A stretch of DNA of 24,008 nt from Geminocystis sp050753365. GTDB taxonomy: Bacteria; Cyanobacteriota; Cyanobacteriia; Cyanobacteriales; Cyanobacteriaceae. Under the pieces are notes generated by a model. It did no database searches. It was not told where the DNA came from and saw only the letters and a list, made by a program, of their open reading frames with translations. The DNA lies in the NCBI RefSeq assembly GCF_050753365.1, contig NZ_JBLZFY010000064.1, positions 1 through 24,008 of the forward strand, given 5' to 3'. The position numbers were made by a program, and so were the translations under genes. Numbering within the stretch: the stretch's first letter is position 1; every line of letters begins with the position of its first letter. This document shows positions 17,401 through 23,920 of the stretch, one piece after another.

Positions 17401-18834
17401 AAAATCTTGACATTGATGCCCAATTAAAAGTCCCCATAATTCATTTTGTAAGCGAATCGGTACAATTAAATTAGCTTTGATCTGATATTGTTCGACAAAT
17501 TCTATATAACAATCAGGATAATCCCCCGTGTAAATATTATCAATGGCGATAGCTTCATCGATGTTGTATTTTACTTTACTAGCTACATATTCTTGAAAAC
17601 AGGTATCTTCAACTTTATTTCCTTTTGCTTTATCGAACTTTTCATTCACGGATTCGGCAACGATGACACCACTCCAATCTGGTTGAAACTGATATACTAA
17701 GACTCGATCGCACCCAGAAAAAGCTCGTAATTCTTCCACGCAAGTATTTAAAATATCCTCAAGATGTAGAGAAACTCGAATGCGATTGGTGATTTCAGCG
17801 ATTAATTTTTCTCTTTTGGCTTTATTTTCTAATTCTTTGGTTCTTTGTTTAACAATTTCCTCTAATTCTCGATTACGGTTATATAAAAGGGCATATTTTT
17901 CTATTTCTAATTGCTTCACCCTTTCTTCTAACATGGTTGCCATGCTATAAATTTCCACAGGATTAAGGGCTTTTAAAATATTAGTTTGAGTAACGATACC
18001 GACAATGTCCCCTTTTTCTCCTGTAACTAATAGACGACGAATAAAATGTTTTTCCATCATCAGTTGAACTGTCAACAAAGATTCATCTAAGGCTACGGTT
18101 ATCGGGGGATAACTCATGACATCTCCTGCTTGATAGTTATCAAAATTCAGGTATAGTGCTTGAAATTGGACTAAATCTCGCTCACTGACAATACCAACGG
18201 GTAATTCTTGAATTTGCCCTTCTGTCTCCCTTTTTCCTGTAATAACAACACAACTTACTCGATGATGAGTCATTTTTTGAGCAATTTCCATCAAAGATAC
18301 TTTTTCATCGGCACAGATAACCTGATGAATCATTACTTCTTTGACTTGTCGTAACTTTAATAAGTCAATGGGGCGAGATAATTGTCTTAAACTTTCATGG
18401 GTAATTAAGCCAATAAGTCGATCGTCATCATCTAAAATGGGAAGGTGACGAATGTTATGTTGAGAAAGTAAATTAATTACTACAAATATATCAGTAAATT
18501 GACTTTTTCTAAAAATGATGACGGGAGAAATCATAACTTCCCCTACGGTGATATGATCCAGTGATGGATTGTCGATGCTTAAACGAACAATATCCCTCTC
18601 CGTTAAAATACCAATTACTTTTTCATCTTCAACTACAATCACACAACTCGATCGAGCTTCCGTTTCTATAGATTTTTTATTCCTATCTTGATCATAGGCT
18701 GTATCACAAGAAGAACGAATACCACTCATTTGTGCGATCGCCTCTCTGACAGTAGCTTGAGGTGATACCGTGAGGGGATGAAGAATAATGCCTTGTTGTA
18801 GTTCTTCGATCGTTAGGGGAGTGTAATTTAACAT
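11482..18834 (-). CDS. Giant CBS-GAF-PAS(10)-GAF hybrid histidine kinase
   Basis: A 2,450-residue cytoplasmic multi-sensor kinase with no membrane segment seen. Order: four CBS motifs (about 17-85, 95-152, 165-225, 237-290; likely nucleotide-binding), coiled coil (about 300-345), GAF1 (about 358-500), ten PAS domains starting near residues 528, 665, 810, 958, 1083, 1215, 1340, 1475, 1606 and 1722, most ending in a DITERK-like PAC tail, GAF2 (about 1862-2025), HisKA with H2065 in SHELRTP, HATPase with LLNNAVKF, DTGIGIPP and GTGLGLA, and a receiver with acidic ED, phospho-acceptor D2377 and K2429. GAF1 has the DTCF motif (C412) and a second cysteine, C442, where cyanobacteriochromes bind bilin, so it may sense light. 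No LOV-type cysteine motif was seen in the PAS domains. The signal set and output partner are unknown. Confidence 0.92.
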   Translation of the reverse strand: MLNYTPLTIEELQQGIILHPLTVSPQATVREAIAQMSGIRSSCDTAYDQDRNKKSIETEARSSCVIVVEDEKVIGILTERDIVRLSIDNPSLDHITVGEVMISPVIIFRKSQFTDIFVVINLLSQHNIRHLPILDDDDRLIGLITHESLRQLSRPIDLLKLRQVKEVMIHQVICADEKVSLMEIAQKMTHHRVSCVVITGKRETEGQIQELPVGIVSERDLVQFQALYLNFDNYQAGDVMSYPPITVALDESLLTVQLMMEKHFIRRLLVTGEKGDIVGIVTQTNILKALNPVEIYSMATMLEERVKQLEIEKYALLYNRNRELEEIVKQRTKELENKAKREKLIAEITNRIRVSLHLEDILNTCVEELRAFSGCDRVLVYQFQPDWSGVIVAESVNEKFDKAKGNKVEDTCFQEYVASKVKYNIDEAIAIDNIYTGDYPDCYIEFVEQYQIKANLIVPIRLQNELWGLLIGHQCQDFRQWQEEDITLFQEIAINLAIAIQQSINYHKLENELEERQKAEESLKESESRFRQLAENIDQVFYLTDLEKVQILYISPTYENIWGKSCQSLYENARSYIESVHPEDQNLVAQAYESQKLGEQTTIEYRIVRPDGEIRWILDRNFPVKSSSVNSKRVCGIAEDITEGKLNEIELIKSQQQIEITTFRLKEAQRIAKLGHWEYNHPKDTLYWSKQCYSICGVNPSEFTVSYDRFLDLVHPDDRAFINENYNDHIKNQTEYNVCHRIITPDGTIKYVQEQCETEYDDNGAPFISRGTVQDITKLKQAELKLAQLNHELEIKVAQRTHELWRINHLQTMILDSTDYSIISTDCNGYIQTFNLGAEKMLGYCAEEVVGKATPLLFVDLQEVQALAVQLSQELGQEIPQDITAFIIKSRLGMVNEFTINNIRKDGTRFPILMVINPLKNEEEEIIGFLGIGKDITKEEEARIYRQQAEKALRDSELRFRRIFESNVVGFMFTDFTGKITEANDRFLEMLGYTRAELESGMLNWATMTPPEYHHTDISVIEYLKIHRTIEPWEKAYYHKDGHLVSVLIGVALMIEDDTSVCVIMDISDRKDTERKLEQSQHFLQTLLDTLPVCVVWKDRESNLLGCNRTLARLMNISDTIDISNPSEINFSFTAEELAKCHQDDLEVITSGQPKLSIEQTFTLPNGEVMWAETNKTPLKNNQGEIVGLVGIFYDVTQKRRNEIEKQKLLQELSAFKQGLDQSAIVVMTDANGVITYGNDRFIKVSGYSKQELIGNTHKIINSGYHSRSFFKNLWETINKGEIWRGEICNRNKSGHFYWVESTIVPFLDQQGKPFQYLAIRFDITARKLGEIRIQKENAFRQQILEQMGDGLCVCYDINEHPFVRFTLWNPKMEIITGYTLEEINQLGWYQSLYPNPEIQAQAIARMQRMRQGDNMVAEEWEIYTKHGTKRTVTISTSILNKDANSNITFVLGVIQDITERKAKEKENIVLKERLEFVLSSSPAIIYSCEANLLNNPLKFISQNVKTIVNYDSADFLSHLYKWSEFIHPEDYEIVRKEIVEELFTSNHCRTEYRFLTGDNKYIWLQDEMMLWRDADGNPTEIVGYVANINERKQAQLLLKNKTKELDRFFSLAIDLLCIANVEGYFLRVNTEWEKVLGYPLNQLEGSRFLDYVHPDDLPATLEAINHMKLGQGVSSFINRYRCADGSYRWLEWRSAPTDNYIYAAARDITERRKNEEHINRQLAAMEAALNGIAVLQGDNFLYTNKSHHEMFGYEQGELIGKDWRILYYPEEIDIVEREVLPQLMTEGASWYGEIKAKRKDGSTFEEGLSLTIAKDGLLICICQDITERKEYEREKSALINTIQRNNDLLSTMSRAESQFITAENRLTIFEQLLTDLLELTDSEYGFIGEVLFRKDGSAVMEENFLKIKGVPYLQTHSVTNIAWNEETQKLYEENYEKGMQFTNMNTLFGAVIMTGKAVIANNPSTDPRRGGIPDGHPPLNAFLGLPFFSGDNLIGIVGIANAPGGYDQSMIEYLQPFLMTCSILIEGYRLDRRKKLTEEQLFQSNQDLIRANRLKDEFLANMSHELRTPLNAILGMTEGLCEEVFGDINERQLKALKTIDRSGTHLLELINDILDLAKIEAEHLELQLDTVSLNSLCESSLTFVKQLALKKRIQLKTELPSNIPCLTIDERRIRQVLINLLNNAVKFTTEGGNITIKVNNNPPPEKTNFVTQIFENPENITHNYIYISIIDTGIGIPPNKINTLFEPFVQVDTALNRQYSGTGLGLALVKKIVELHGGYMILSSKLGVGSCFTIALPYTPSVSIPSTDNNQETTPANIAQTPIKEALILLVEDNEANISTISSYLKAKGYRLILAENGEDAIVLARSEKPDIILMDIQMPKMSGLEAIERIRQNPECVDIPIIALTALAMENDREKCLQIGANEYLTKPLKLKELVAKIQELLTRGLGN

Positions 18835-19024
18835 AAGTTTTCATCTCATAAATCAACTGGGGAGGGGAGAATAAGTATTAAAGCAAAATAGATTGTATAT
18901 TTTAAAATTAATGGAAATAACCCATAATCTTTGTTGCCTATGCCCCGATGCTTTTTGCCTTTCACAAAGTAAACATACAATTAATTTTACCTATCTACTT
19001 ATATTTTTATTTTATTTACTTAGC
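18835..19024. other. Intergenic region upstream of giant kinase
   Basis: A 190-base AT-rich spacer between the giant kinase start and the end of the Tic20-like gene. A weak Shine-Dalgarno-like GAGATG lies 8 bases before the kinase ATG on the minus strand. No clear promoter or RNA gene is seen. Confidence 0.4.
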
Positions 19025-19534
19025 CTACCAAGGAACTTGTCCTGATGCAGCCTCAGAAATTAGGGGAATTTCGGGATATTTTCCCGATAATGATTGAAAC
19101 ATTCCATAAATACAACCGATTAACACCGCTAGAAAAATGGTATTGTAAATTGTTTCTGTTAATAAACCAACCCCTAAACCACCTAATAAAACATTCATGA
19201 CTAAACTAATTAAAATCAATAAGATTTCCATAAGAATAGATTGCATGGTGTTGAAGCGAATAAAGTGACTAATACGGGAATTTCGCACCACTGCTGAATA
19301 TAAAATTATAAATAGGATAAAACGACCAAAGGGAATACTATTAATTAAAATTAAAGGAGTAAGGGGAATCGCTAATAAGTTTAAAATCGGAAATTGTGCT
19401 ATCAAAAAACCTCCAAATTGGAAACCAGAATAAAGGGGAAATAGGTAAACTAACGCCCCAAAAATTTTGTCTTTAATATCGGTAGTATTGCGCCAACTCA
19501 TAAATTTAGTTTGGTAAAAGTTCACTTCTTTCAT
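19025..19534 (-). CDS. Tic20-like membrane protein
   Basis: A 169-residue protein with about four membrane segments (roughly 26-45, 48-82, 102-120 and 124-148). It carries the family landmarks RFNTMQSILMEILL and a C-terminal GKYPEIPLISEAASGQVPW. It is the cyanobacterial relative of Tic20, the channel component of the chloroplast inner envelope translocon. Its bacterial role is not settled. The frame opens at an ATG at 19532-19534, but related proteins usually begin near the MSWRNTTDIKDKIFG segment, so the ATG at 19499-19501 (residue 12) is a good alternative start. The 5' end lies seven bases from a divergent TnpB scrap, so the native promoter may have been altered. Confidence 0.8.
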   Translation of the reverse strand: MKEVNFYQTKFMSWRNTTDIKDKIFGALVYLFPLYSGFQFGGFLIAQFPILNLLAIPLTPLILINSIPFGRFILFIILYSAVVRNSRISHFIRFNTMQSILMEILLILISLVMNVLLGGLGVGLLTETIYNTIFLAVLIGCIYGMFQSLSGKYPEIPLISEAASGQVPW

Positions 19535-19541
19535 ATTAACA

Positions 19542-19805
19542 TTGAATGAAAGACATATACGTTATGGATATTTTTCTGTGATATTTACAGTATCTGCAAG
19601 TAATCAAAAGAAAGCTAAGGAAGAAGAAACGGCTTGGTTAGGAGACTGTTATTCGCAAGTATTGCAATCTGCGACTCTCAATCTAACTAAGGCATTTAGG
19701 AACTTTTTTAAGGGTAGAGCAAAATATCCTAGATTCAAGTCTTATCATGGCAAACAGTCTTGTCAGTATCCTCAAAGTTGCAAAATTTTTATTAGTTTGT
19801 TTTAA
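19542..19805 (+). pseudogene. TnpB (IS200/IS605 OrfB) fragment
   Basis: An 87-codon open frame whose residues about 30-78 read as the N-terminal helical part of TnpB: KEEETAWLGDCYSQVLQ, then LNLTKAFRNFFKGRAKYPRF and KSYHGKQS-CQYPQSCKI. The RNA-guided nuclease (RuvC-like) domain and zinc ribbon are absent, and the residues before position 25 do not look like a normal TnpB start. It ends at a TAA at 19803-19805. It is a relic with no expected activity. It may share origin with the TnpB scrap at 7473, but the two cover different parts of the protein. Confidence 0.8.
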
Positions 19806-19885
19806 GCCCTTTAGCCATTCATTTATTTTGCATCAGCACTTAATCGCTTTAGCAGATGCTTCGACTACGATTAGCACAAGTTTGA

Positions 19886-19912
19886 GGTTACGGTATCATT
19901 AACCCAACCTAC
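19886..19912 (-). repeat. Degenerate GTAGGTTGGGTT repeat
   Basis: On the minus strand this begins GTAGGTTGGGTTAATGATAC and continues ACCGTAACC. It has the same leading GTAGGTTGGGTT as the hairpins at 4042, 4967 and 23449, but the second arm is decayed. It lies just after the 3' end of the carotenoid oxygenase gene. Confidence 0.5.
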
Positions 19913-19926
19913 AAATTTCGACAAAT

Positions 19927-21393
19927 TTATTTCGCACTATGAAAACTACCATGCAATCCATAAGGAATATGTTGCTTTAAATGCAATGTTGCTACAGGTT
20001 GACTAATATCCTTACCATCAAAGATAACCAAATCTGAACGGTGATGACGAGAATCATAAACTAACATTAATACCCAACCATCATCTTCCCCAGAAGCATT
20101 ATTTTTAGGTACAAATACTGGTTCACTTACAAAACCTTTGGGAGCAAAAGAATATAATTGTTCTTGTTTAGTTTCTAAATCTAATTTTAATAATGCTTGT
20201 AAAGGTGCATTTTTGGTAGGATGATCCGTAGCACCAATAAAAATATAACGATAATCTCTACCTACATTGTCAGGGTGAATAGAGGGAAATTCCACACAAC
20301 GCTGATTGATTAATTCTTTGGTTACTTTTTGGGTTGCCAAATTTAGCTTAAAACGCCATAATTGCCCCGGTGCAAGTTTATCAAAGTCCACCTCTTTATA
20401 ACTATTATCAGGATCAATTTGACTTAATTGCTCATAACAAATAGAATCCACAACGATTTCTTCCCTATTTATCTCAAAGGCGTTGCTATGATGAAAAATA
20501 AACCCTGCCGATGCTTCGAGGGTAATAACTTTTTCGTGAGGTGTATTGCGAGGAATTAAAATAATTTTCGTTGGTTTGCTATTATCAAAATCAAGACATT
20601 CTCCTGCACCTCTCAATCCAAAAATAAAAGGTAAAGGGTTATAGGTAGTGGGATTTTGAAACAAAATGCAGTAGTTAGGGGTAATCACAAAATCATGGAT
20701 GAAGCAAAACCCCTTCGTTTCATGGCTATATTTTTGAATAATTTTGCCTAATTCGTCAAATTCATAAATGGTAATAGTACTAGAAACTCCCTGTTTAATG
20801 CCAAAATTGACTAAAGATGGTTTACCATGATTAAATTGAGAGGTTCGATCGATCCGAGGATGAGCGCTAAATACATCCCCTTTTTGTAAAACACCATCTA
20901 AGTCATCCAAGCCAATAGTTGCCAAATTTTCAGGATTGAGACGATAAGGATGTGCCGCCTCCCATAAAGCTAATAATTTATCACCCCAATAGAGAACATT
21001 AGTATTAGCAATATTTTTAATACGCATATCGAATAAATTTGCTAACCAACCCCCCGGTTTTTGGCTACCAAACACCCCCCGATAAAGCATTTTTCCAGCT
21101 TTTTGTTCTTCCAAATATTCCTTTGTTTGCACAAAGCGATTACGAAAAAAACAACTACCATTATCAAAAGTAAAAGCACAAATCATCCCATCACCATCAA
21201 AAGGATGTTGTAAAGGAGTACCATGAACATCTAACAATCCGGGTCCATTGCGGTATAATGTGCCTGATAAATCTAAGGGAATTTCTCCTTCTATGTCATC
21301 AATCAAATATTCTCTTTCTTGATATTGAGATTCATAACCTTGTCGCCAATCTGATAGAGAGTATGATAGAGAAGGTTTTTCTAGCTGTTGCAT
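19927..21393 (-). CDS. Carotenoid cleavage oxygenase (apocarotenoid oxygenase type)
   Basis: A 488-residue enzyme of the RPE65/CCO family, a seven-bladed propeller with a non-heme Fe(II) held by four histidines. These are visible as H178 (SAHPRID), H233 (FIHDFV), H301 (FIFHHSNAFE) and H481 (YGLHGSF). The N-terminal LSGTLYRNGPG and HPFDGDGMICAF are also standard. The length matches the apocarotenoid-15,15'-oxygenase of Synechocystis, which cleaves beta-apocarotenals to retinal. The exact substrate and bond cannot be told from sequence alone. It starts at the ATG at 21391-21393. It lies upstream of the tnpB scrap and 97 bases downstream of murI on the same strand, separated by a GC hairpin, so co-transcription is uncertain. 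Confidence 0.93.
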   Translation of the reverse strand: MQQLEKPSLSYSLSDWRQGYESQYQEREYLIDDIEGEIPLDLSGTLYRNGPGLLDVHGTPLQHPFDGDGMICAFTFDNGSCFFRNRFVQTKEYLEEQKAGKMLYRGVFGSQKPGGWLANLFDMRIKNIANTNVLYWGDKLLALWEAAHPYRLNPENLATIGLDDLDGVLQKGDVFSAHPRIDRTSQFNHGKPSLVNFGIKQGVSSTITIYEFDELGKIIQKYSHETKGFCFIHDFVITPNYCILFQNPTTYNPLPFIFGLRGAGECLDFDNSKPTKIILIPRNTPHEKVITLEASAGFIFHHSNAFEINREEIVVDSICYEQLSQIDPDNSYKEVDFDKLAPGQLWRFKLNLATQKVTKELINQRCVEFPSIHPDNVGRDYRYIFIGATDHPTKNAPLQALLKLDLETKQEQLYSFAPKGFVSEPVFVPKNNASGEDDGWVLMLVYDSRHHRSDLVIFDGKDISQPVATLHLKQHIPYGLHGSFHSAK

Positions 21394-21457
21394 GGTATTT
21401 ACTTAACATAACTTAACATTTATCCTTTTCTCATCATAACCCATCGCCTCAATGTAG

Positions 21458-21474
21458 GGTGGGCATTGCCCACC
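21458..21474. repeat. GGTGGGC/GCCCACC palindrome
   Basis: A perfect 7-bp stem around ATT, in the 97 bases between the murI stop and the carotenoid oxygenase start. GTAGGGTGGGCATTGCCCACC is a sequence often met between cyanobacterial genes. There is no T-run on either side, so it is more likely a dispersed palindrome than a strong terminator. Confidence 0.75.
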
Positions 21475-21490
21475 AACTACCAATAATGAT

Positions 21491-22357
21491 TTAAACCATT
21501 ACACTTTCTGCATATAAATAATTGTCTAAAGAGGTTAATTGTTTTGTTACAGGAGTAATAGAAGGTAAATAAATTTTTTCCACGGTGGGGGTAAATCCTA
21601 ACCACTGTTTAGAAATTTTAGCAAAATCTTCTGGTTCACCACTAACACAAAAACGAGTCGGTAAAACTATATCATGATTCCTTAAATTCATTAACTCCAA
21701 CTCTTTTTCCATAGCTTTGACTACATAATCCGCAGGATCAATTAAATTAACAGAGGATGGTAGAATTTCTCTTAACAAGCCCTGTAAATGGGGGTAATGG
21801 GTACAGCCATAGATAAGACTATCAATATCATTCCTAATTAAAGAGGATAAATAATCCTCTGCTACTTTCTTGGTATAAGGATCATATATCCTATTTTGTT
21901 CGATCAATGGTACAAATTCAGGACATCCCACCTGCCAAACATCCACTTGAGGATTAATTTCTTTGATAGCATTACGATAAGCGTTACTTTTAGCCGTAGC
22001 GACAGTGGAAATAACTCCTATCCTTTTACCCTTTTTAACCGCACCTTTCGCACCAGAGTGAATTAAGCCCAAAATAGGAAAATTATATTCTGATTGCACT
22101 TCTTCTAACGCTAAAGCAGAACTGGTATTACAAGCCATGATTACCATTTTGACTTGTTCATTTGCCATCCAATCAAGAATTTCTCTTACAAATAAAATTA
22201 TCTCAGTTTTGGAACGAGTACCATAAGGAAGACGTTGAGTATCGGCAAAATAGAGGATAGATTCTTGTGGTAAGTGACGATAAAGTTTACGGAGTACCGT
22301 TAACCCCCCCACTCCACTATCAAAAACACCTATTCTATTACCCAAACTATGTTTCAT
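21491..22357 (-). CDS. murI: Glutamate racemase MurI
   Basis: A 288-residue cytoplasmic enzyme that converts L-glutamate to D-glutamate for peptidoglycan synthesis. The two catalytic cysteines are present: C76 in MACNTSSALA and C185 in YGCTHYPHL. The N-terminal GVFDSGVGGLTV, the ADTQRLPYG loop and GCPEFVPLIE are also family hallmarks. The length is slightly above the usual 260-280 because of a C-terminal tail of about 25 residues. It begins at the ATG at 22355-22357 with no evident Shine-Dalgarno sequence. It lies downstream of psaL on the same strand, but a terminator separates them. Confidence 0.96.
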   Translation of the reverse strand: MKHSLGNRIGVFDSGVGGLTVLRKLYRHLPQESILYFADTQRLPYGTRSKTEIILFVREILDWMANEQVKMVIMACNTSSALALEEVQSEYNFPILGLIHSGAKGAVKKGKRIGVISTVATAKSNAYRNAIKEINPQVDVWQVGCPEFVPLIEQNRIYDPYTKKVAEDYLSSLIRNDIDSLIYGCTHYPHLQGLLREILPSSVNLIDPADYVVKAMEKELELMNLRNHDIVLPTRFCVSGEPEDFAKISKQWLGFTPTVEKIYLPSITPVTKQLTSLDNYLYAESVMV

Positions 22358-22489
22358 ATAATTATCATGATTGCGATTAAAATTATCTTAATTTAAGCAA
22401 AAGTACTTAGAAAAGTAAATAGAATGCTCAAAAAACTATTTTTCACTTTAGTTTAAGATAGAATTTATCGATCGAAACAGATAATATCA

Positions 22490-22520
22490 AAAAAGAAAAA
22501 GGTGAGCATAGCCCACCCTT
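22490..22520 (-). terminator. Rho-independent terminator of psaL
   Basis: On the minus strand GGGTGGGC-TAT-GCTCACC folds into a GC-rich stem (22501-22519) with one imperfect pair and is followed by TTTTTCTTTTTT. It begins about 30 bases after the psaL stop and is oriented correctly for psaL. Confidence 0.75.
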
Positions 22521-22551
22521 TATCATATTATTAATGATTATTTATTATTGA

Positions 22552-23043
22552 CTATGATGACCAAACACCACTAGCAACATCAATTAAAGGTTTTAAGTGG
22601 GGAGTTTCACATAAGAAGAATGCAAAAAAAGCACCGCCACAAGCACCCAATAAGAAACCACCTGCAAACTCACTCCAACCCTCTTTAGTCGCCAAATCCA
22701 TAGGCACATTAGGAGTTGTTAAAGTTTCGGTAGGTTTGCTTACTCCCACAGCACCATAAATAGATAAACAAATGGTGAGGATAGAAACTAAACCAATAGT
22801 TGCCAATAAACCAGCAGTAGGTCCATAATCAGTTAAACGAAGAGGACCCAACACTGCAAAAGGTCCATATAATAAGTAACCATGAGCCATGCCAATTTCT
22901 AACCCACGACGATTAGCTGACAAACCTTGACGGTAAGCAGGAAGGGCATTAATAAAGGCTTTAGTAAAAGCTGATCCATTTACGGGAGTAGAGAGATTTC
23001 CTACTTGAGGATCGTTACCGCAATTAACTACATCAATACTCAT
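22552..23043 (-). CDS. psaL: Photosystem I reaction centre subunit XI, PsaL
   Basis: A 163-residue thylakoid membrane protein that sits at the centre of trimeric (or tetrameric) photosystem I and holds the monomers together. The N-terminal stretch VNCGNDPQVGNLSTPVN and the two or three membrane segments (about 77-100 and 126-148 most clearly) are typical. So are the loop RRGLEIGMAHGYLLYGPF and NVPMDLATKEGWSEFAGGF. A good Shine-Dalgarno sequence (AAGGAG) lies 14 bases before the ATG on the minus strand. It is divergent from psaI across 185 bases and ends at a clear terminator, so it is probably monocistronic. Confidence 0.97.
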   Translation of the reverse strand: MSIDVVNCGNDPQVGNLSTPVNGSAFTKAFINALPAYRQGLSANRRGLEIGMAHGYLLYGPFAVLGPLRLTDYGPTAGLLATIGLVSILTICLSIYGAVGVSKPTETLTTPNVPMDLATKEGWSEFAGGFLLGACGGAFFAFFLCETPHLKPLIDVASGVWSS

Positions 23044-23228
23044 TGCTTTTTATGTAATCTCCTTAAAGTTTTTATCAAAAGTTGACTATTTTTAGGTTAC
23101 TTTAACTCGATCGAGGTCTAATGATGATTTTTTGTTAAGAATCTTTATATTTGATCCTTTTTAAGCTAACTTCACAGTATTATCCATTTTAGTTAACTTT
23201 AAATTTTAGTATAAGGAACATATCAACC
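23044..23228. promoter_or_regulatory. Divergent psaL-psaI control region
   Basis: A 185-base spacer that must hold promoters for both photosystem I genes. GTTAAGAA-TC-TTTATATT at 23134-23151 resembles an HLR1 direct repeat, the RpaB-binding high-light element found at photosystem I promoters, but three of sixteen consensus positions differ. No firm -10/-35 call is possible. Confidence 0.4.
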
Positions 23229-23345
23229 ATGATTGGAGATTTTGCAGCCGCTTTTTTACCTAGTATTTTAGTTCCTGCTGTTGGCTTAGTTATGCCCGCA
23301 GTAGTTATGGGATTATTGTTTTTACAAATCGAAAGTGAAGCGTAA
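23229..23345 (+). CDS. psaI: Photosystem I reaction centre subunit VIII, PsaI
   Basis: A 38-residue single-span thylakoid protein: MIGDFAAAFLPSILVPAVGL, then VMPAVVMGLLFLQIESEA. PsaI binds next to PsaL in photosystem I and helps seat it. The length, the hydrophobic span from about residue 9 to 33 and the IESEA tail fit the family. AAGGAAC nine bases before the ATG is a reasonable ribosome binding site. It is read away from psaL, with which it works, and is followed by its own terminator. Confidence 0.93.
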   Translation: MIGDFAAAFLPSILVPAVGLVMPAVVMGLLFLQIESEA

Positions 23346-23372
23346 TTTTACTATTCACCCCTAACAATCCAG

Positions 23373-23420
23373 AAGGAGACAGACTATAGAATTTATCTAT
23401 ATTAACTGTCTTCTTTTTTT
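23373..23420 (+). terminator. Rho-independent terminator of psaI
   Basis: The stem AAGGAGACAG (23373-23382) pairs with CTGTCTTCTT (23406-23415) through G-U wobbles. A small inner TATAGA/TCTATA pairing closes the loop, and a T-run ends at 23420. It lies 28 bases after the psaI stop. Confidence 0.65.
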
Positions 23421-23450
23421 CTTGCCCACCAAAAAACATTAAATTAGTAG

Positions 23451-23477
23451 GTTGGGTTAGCGTTAGCGTAACCCAAC
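23451..23477. repeat. GTTGGGTT-N11-AACCCAAC hairpin
   Basis: The 8-bp perfect stem is the same as in the hairpins flanking the Rpn gene (4044-4068 and 4969-4993); the loop differs (AGCGTTAGCGT). It lies between the psaI terminator and the rrn promoter. Confidence 0.85.
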
Positions 23478-23686
23478 AAAACCATCATTAACTTATAGCC
23501 CATTAAACTAAAGTTGGATTAGAGATGCAAACAAAAACCCAGAAACATCACTCAAAATAATAATTAGTTATAACTCATAAACTCCTCAGACAAAAAAGTG
23601 AACTTTCTTAAACTCTTAAAACTCTTATTTATCATAGGATTCAGGTTCACAAAAACAAAAAGTTTAAAAAAAGTTAGTCAAAAAAG
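23478..23686. other. AT-rich spacer upstream of rrn promoter
   Basis: About 210 bases with no ORF of note. It is A-rich, with several phased A-tracts near 23650-23685 that could act as an UP-like element for the rRNA promoter. Otherwise I see nothing in it. Confidence 0.4.
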
Positions 23687-23715
23687 TTGCACATTTTAAA
23701 AACATTAGTTATATT
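23687..23715 (+). promoter_or_regulatory. Promoter of the rRNA operon
   Basis: -35 TTGCAC (23687-23692), 17-base spacer, -10 TATATT (23710-23715): near-consensus for a housekeeping sigma factor, with an A-rich stretch before it. Transcription should begin near 23722, giving a leader of about 200 bases before 16S rRNA. Confidence 0.7.
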
Positions 23716-23721
23716 AGTAAA

Positions 23722-23920
23722 TGTGCGATTGAGGGCAAACGCCTCGTCTAACACCACGAACCTAGACAATTCAATAGTTTAAAAGCCATTTTCAAGTATA
23801 ACATACACCCTTGTTAAAGAACTTTAATTAACAAAACAAGTATTAAATTACTAAAAAAACAAAGAGCAATCAAAAAGCTCGTTATAGAAAACTGAGTAAC
23901 TGAGGTGAAAGGGAATCTAC
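23722..23920 (+). other. 16S rRNA leader
   Basis: The transcribed spacer before 16S. Small hairpins are visible: GAGG...CCTC near 23735, GTCTA...TAGAC near 23745-23767, and GAGC...GCTC at 23864-23880. GTTAAAGAACTTT near 23813 is a possible but weak boxA-type antitermination signal. Part of this region should pair with sequence beyond the 3' end of 16S during processing. Confidence 0.5.

Noticed and set aside
23583..23600. ACTCCTCAGAC, similar to the conserved motif of the cyanobacterial Yfr1 RNA
   Set aside because: One base differs from ACUCCUCACAC, and the flanking hairpins and terminator of Yfr1 are missing.
23722..23780. tRNA-like folding in the rRNA leader
   Set aside because: Short stems only; no T-loop GTTCRA signature or acceptor stem can be built.
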